Below are positions 5,971 to 7,900 of a DNA stretch of 7,900 nt, in pieces; position 1 is the stretch's first letter, and each line of letters opens with the position of its first letter. The stretch comes from SIAF01 sp046152955 (lineage in GTDB: Bacteria; Planctomycetota; Planctomycetia; Planctomycetales; Planctomycetaceae), in contig JBJXGA010000308.1 in NCBI GenBank assembly GCA_046152955.1, forward strand, positions 1 to 7,900, in the 5' to 3' direction. A program made the translations under genes and the position numbers. Under the pieces are notes generated by a model. It was not told the origin of the DNA. It saw nothing but the letters and a program-made list of their open reading frames with translations, and did not search any database.

Positions 5971-6879
5971 ATGCCGGCTCTAAGAGTCATCGTCTTCACC
6001 CAGGGTCCACTCGCCGTCCGCATTTGTCGGTCGCTTTCCACGATGCCCGAGACTGAACTGGCGGGGATTTATTTCGAACGTCCAGTTCTCAGGCGACGGC
6101 CGCTCGGCGAGCGGCTGCGGCGGCAAGTTGCCTATTACGGATTTGCCGGAGCGGTCCGGCGAATCGCCATCTCCTTCTGGAGGAAAGCGATCCATCGCAG
6201 CGCGCCACCGACGACGGCCGGCGTTGACGACGAAACCGCTCTCCGAACAATTGCCGCGGAGAGCCGGGCGGTGTTTCTTTCCGCTTCCGACCTGCACGCG
6301 GCTCACGTTTTGGATTCCATCCGCGAACAACGGGCCGACCTGGGGCTGGTGATCGGGACGACGATCGTCAAGCCCTGTCTCTATGACTTGCCGCGCTTGG
6401 GTTCGTTGAACGTCCATCAGGCGCTGGTTCCGGAGTACCGCGGCAGCTCGCCGCATTTTTGGGTTCTGTATGACAACGTGGCAATTTCGGGGGTCACCAT
6501 TCATCGCGTGGTGGAAAAGGTTGATAGTGGCGACGTGGTGTTGCAGGCGACCGTTCCGTGCATTTACGATTATGAGAAATACGGCGCCGATTTCGAGCGA
6601 TTCATTTTGGATTTTGAAGCCGGCCTGGAGGACTTGAGCGTCCAACTCATGGTCGAAGCGGTCCGGCGGATCGCCTTGGCAACCGCACAGTTCACCCCTC
6701 AGGACGCCAGCCGGGCGGTACGTCGAAGAAATCCGAACTATGTGCAAAAGCGGGAATTGCGACAACGGCTCAAGCAACGGTTCCTCAACCAGCACGGCAA
6801 ACCCCTCGCGCCGGTGCCAGCCGATGACTTGCCCCATGGCTCGCCGTGTGAAACGCCGGCCTCAACGAATCGTCGCTGA
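5971..6879 (+). CDS. Formyltransferase-fold protein, probable sugar N-formyltransferase
   Basis: This 302-residue protein belongs to the formyl_trans_N family, whose members move a formyl group from 10-formyltetrahydrofolate to an amine. The start RVIVFTQGPLAVRICRSL fits the first strand-helix of a Rossmann-like fold. A basic insert, RRRPLGERLRRQ and onward (about 41-75), is of a kind seen in formyltransferases of polysaccharide clusters. The active-site signature is intact: LNVHQALVPEYRG supplies N147 and H149, and VEKVDSGD supplies D185, which correspond to the catalytic Asn, His and Asp of methionyl-tRNA formyltransferase. The C-terminal OB-fold domain of Fmt is missing. The last 60 residues are basic and then proline-rich. 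This and the polysaccharide deacetylase next door argue against Fmt and for an amino-sugar acceptor (inference). The ATG has AGGA at 5961-5964 with six bases of spacing. It is the first gene of a rightward operon behind a structured leader. Confidence 0.88.
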   Translation: MPALRVIVFTQGPLAVRICRSLSTMPETELAGIYFERPVLRRRPLGERLRRQVAYYGFAGAVRRIAISFWRKAIHRSAPPTTAGVDDETALRTIAAESRAVFLSASDLHAAHVLDSIREQRADLGLVIGTTIVKPCLYDLPRLGSLNVHQALVPEYRGSSPHFWVLYDNVAISGVTIHRVVEKVDSGDVVLQATVPCIYDYEKYGADFERFILDFEAGLEDLSVQLMVEAVRRIALATAQFTPQDASRAVRRRNPNYVQKRELRQRLKQRFLNQHGKPLAPVPADDLPHGSPCETPASTNRR

Positions 6880-6903
6880 CACTCGATGGTCTTCTGAAAT
6901 CAA

Positions 6904-7896
6904 ATGCAAATCAAGAAACCCGCCAAGCGCCTTCTGAAACAGTTGCTCTACGGATCGGGCGCGCTGTCATCGATCCGAGCCTTGCGCTGGCGACAGTTTG
7001 CCGGTTGCCGTGTCATCAACTTCCACCGTGTCTTGCCGGATGGAACAGCGCCCGACTACTACGCGCGACTGATGGGGGAACCGACGCTCGGCGAGCTCGA
7101 AGCGATCCTCAAGTACCTGAGTCGCCAGTTTCGATTCATGACCCCCAGGGAGCTTCTGGACGCCACGACAGGGAACCGTCGCCTCGATCCGAATTCGATC
7201 ATGTTGACCTTTGACGACGGATATGTCGATCTTTTTGAGCGCTTGCTGCCGCTGCTGAATCGACTGCAGCTTCCGGCGACCGTCTTCATCAATTCCGGAG
7301 CGATGCACGGAAAAGCACTGTGGTTCCAACGACTGTTTCCGGCCATCATTCACAGTCCCCTGGCGCGGACGCCCGCGGGTTTCGGAATCGAGCCGATGCC
7401 GCTGGAGACGACACCAAACCGTGTCTCGGCGATCTCTGCCTTCGCTGCGACGCATCGTAAGGAACCGCCCGATCAATGGGTCGAGACCGTCACACGGATG
7501 TGCCATGCGTTCGACTGGAACGAGGATCTGGTGGACCAGCGCATGATGAACTGGGAACAGCTCGCCGCTTTGCGGGAATCCCCCTGGGTGACGATTGGGG
7601 GACATACCGTGAGTCATGCCTACCTTCCGATGTGTGACGACCAGCGGCTGAACCAGGAATTGGTCAATTGCGCGCGCGAACTCCGCTCACGGCTCAACCT
7701 AGATTTCCTCCCGTTCTCCTACCCGAATGGCGGATCAAGCGCGCGGGTGATCCAGGCGGTCAAGGACTCCGGTTACGAATGTGCGTTTCTCATGTCGCCC
7801 GGATTGAACACGCGCGATACCGACCGATTTCAACTTTTCCGCGAATACGTGACCCCCAACGCCCCCGGGATGGCATACGACCTGGCCTTCCGATGA
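6904..7896 (+). CDS. Polysaccharide deacetylase family protein (NodB/CE4 fold)
   Basis: This 330-residue protein is a predicted metal-dependent deacetylase of N-acetylated glycans. The CE4 motifs appear in order: motif 1 TFDDGY (102-107, catalytic base D104 and metal ligand D105), motif 2 HTVSH (H234 and H238, metal ligands) and motif 3 SYPNG (272-276). The early NFHRV (39-43) is typical of the branch found in exopolysaccharide clusters. The insert between motifs 1 and 2 (about 130 residues) is longer than in minimal NodB enzymes. The basic start MQIKKPAKRLLKQLLYGSG may associate with the membrane, but there is no clear signal peptide, so a cytoplasmic or membrane-surface site is likely. It begins 24 bases after the formyltransferase stop, with no obvious Shine-Dalgarno; an earlier in-frame ATG at 6886 meets a stop at once. 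The neighbour suggests a role in surface-polysaccharide synthesis. Confidence 0.92.
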   Translation: MQIKKPAKRLLKQLLYGSGALSSIRALRWRQFAGCRVINFHRVLPDGTAPDYYARLMGEPTLGELEAILKYLSRQFRFMTPRELLDATTGNRRLDPNSIMLTFDDGYVDLFERLLPLLNRLQLPATVFINSGAMHGKALWFQRLFPAIIHSPLARTPAGFGIEPMPLETTPNRVSAISAFAATHRKEPPDQWVETVTRMCHAFDWNEDLVDQRMMNWEQLAALRESPWVTIGGHTVSHAYLPMCDDQRLNQELVNCARELRSRLNLDFLPFSYPNGGSSARVIQAVKDSGYECAFLMSPGLNTRDTDRFQLFREYVTPNAPGMAYDLAFR

Positions 7897-7900
7897 CCGG
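7893..7900 (+). CDS. Possible start of the next operon gene (overlapping ATGA)
   Basis: The last bases read CGATGACCGG. The ATG at 7893-7895 overlaps the TGA that stops the deacetylase (7894-7896) in the 4-base ATGA arrangement common between coupled genes. Fewer than three codons (Met-Thr-) are visible, so no product can be named. There is no clear Shine-Dalgarno, which is usual for re-initiating starts. Confidence 0.3.

Noticed and set aside
5980..6837. 285-residue minus-strand open frame
   Set aside because: It lies exactly opposite the formyltransferase, whose catalytic motifs are intact. No motif was seen in the antisense translation.
5971..6879. Identification as methionyl-tRNA formyltransferase (fmt)
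   Set aside because: The catalytic signature is shared, but the C-terminal tRNA-binding domain is missing, and the neighbour is a polysaccharide deacetylase rather than def.

Overview
The window looks like a chromosomal segment of a member of the Planctomycetota. The main evidence is a 1,061-residue minus-strand protein with the architecture typical of that phylum: planctomycete cytochrome C, DUF1549, LamG-like domain, then DUF1553/PSD1. It is followed by a heme-c/FG-GAP protein. A remnant of a planctomycete-style Ser/Thr kinase supports the same assignment. The DNA is GC-rich by eye. No rRNA, tRNA, CRISPR array or intact mobile element was seen.

Layout: (1) Positions 1-4206, minus strand, hold a two-gene operon. 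The large PSCyt1/DUF1549/LamG/DUF1553 protein (TTG start at 4206) is read first. Nine bases after its stop comes an FG-GAP/VCBS repeat protein with a CxxCH heme motif, which runs off the left edge. Both are predicted to be exported and both carry c-type heme motifs. (2) Positions 4207-5175 are an intergenic stretch with a possible divergent promoter. It is followed on the plus strand by a possible 46-residue four-cysteine protein, two competing small hairpins, and a 160-residue orphan. (3) Positions 5176-5970 are a decayed segment. They contain a short palindrome, a truncated kinase C-lobe with an in-frame TAG, a candidate -10 box, and a leader with two stem-loops. (4) Positions 5971-7900, plus strand, hold a formyltransferase-fold protein and then a polysaccharide deacetylase (NodB/CE4 fold), 24 bases apart. 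A further ATG overlaps the last stop codon, so the operon probably continues to the right.

The right-hand pair looks like the start of a surface- or exopolysaccharide cluster in which amino sugars may be deacetylated and N-formylated (inference). The left-hand pair belongs to abundant planctomycete families whose biochemistry is largely unknown. Nothing here is clearly a new defence or mobile system. The most unusual items are the formyltransferase-deacetylase pair behind a structured leader, the small Cys-rich ORF with its overlapping hairpins, the orphan 160-residue protein and the kinase relic.
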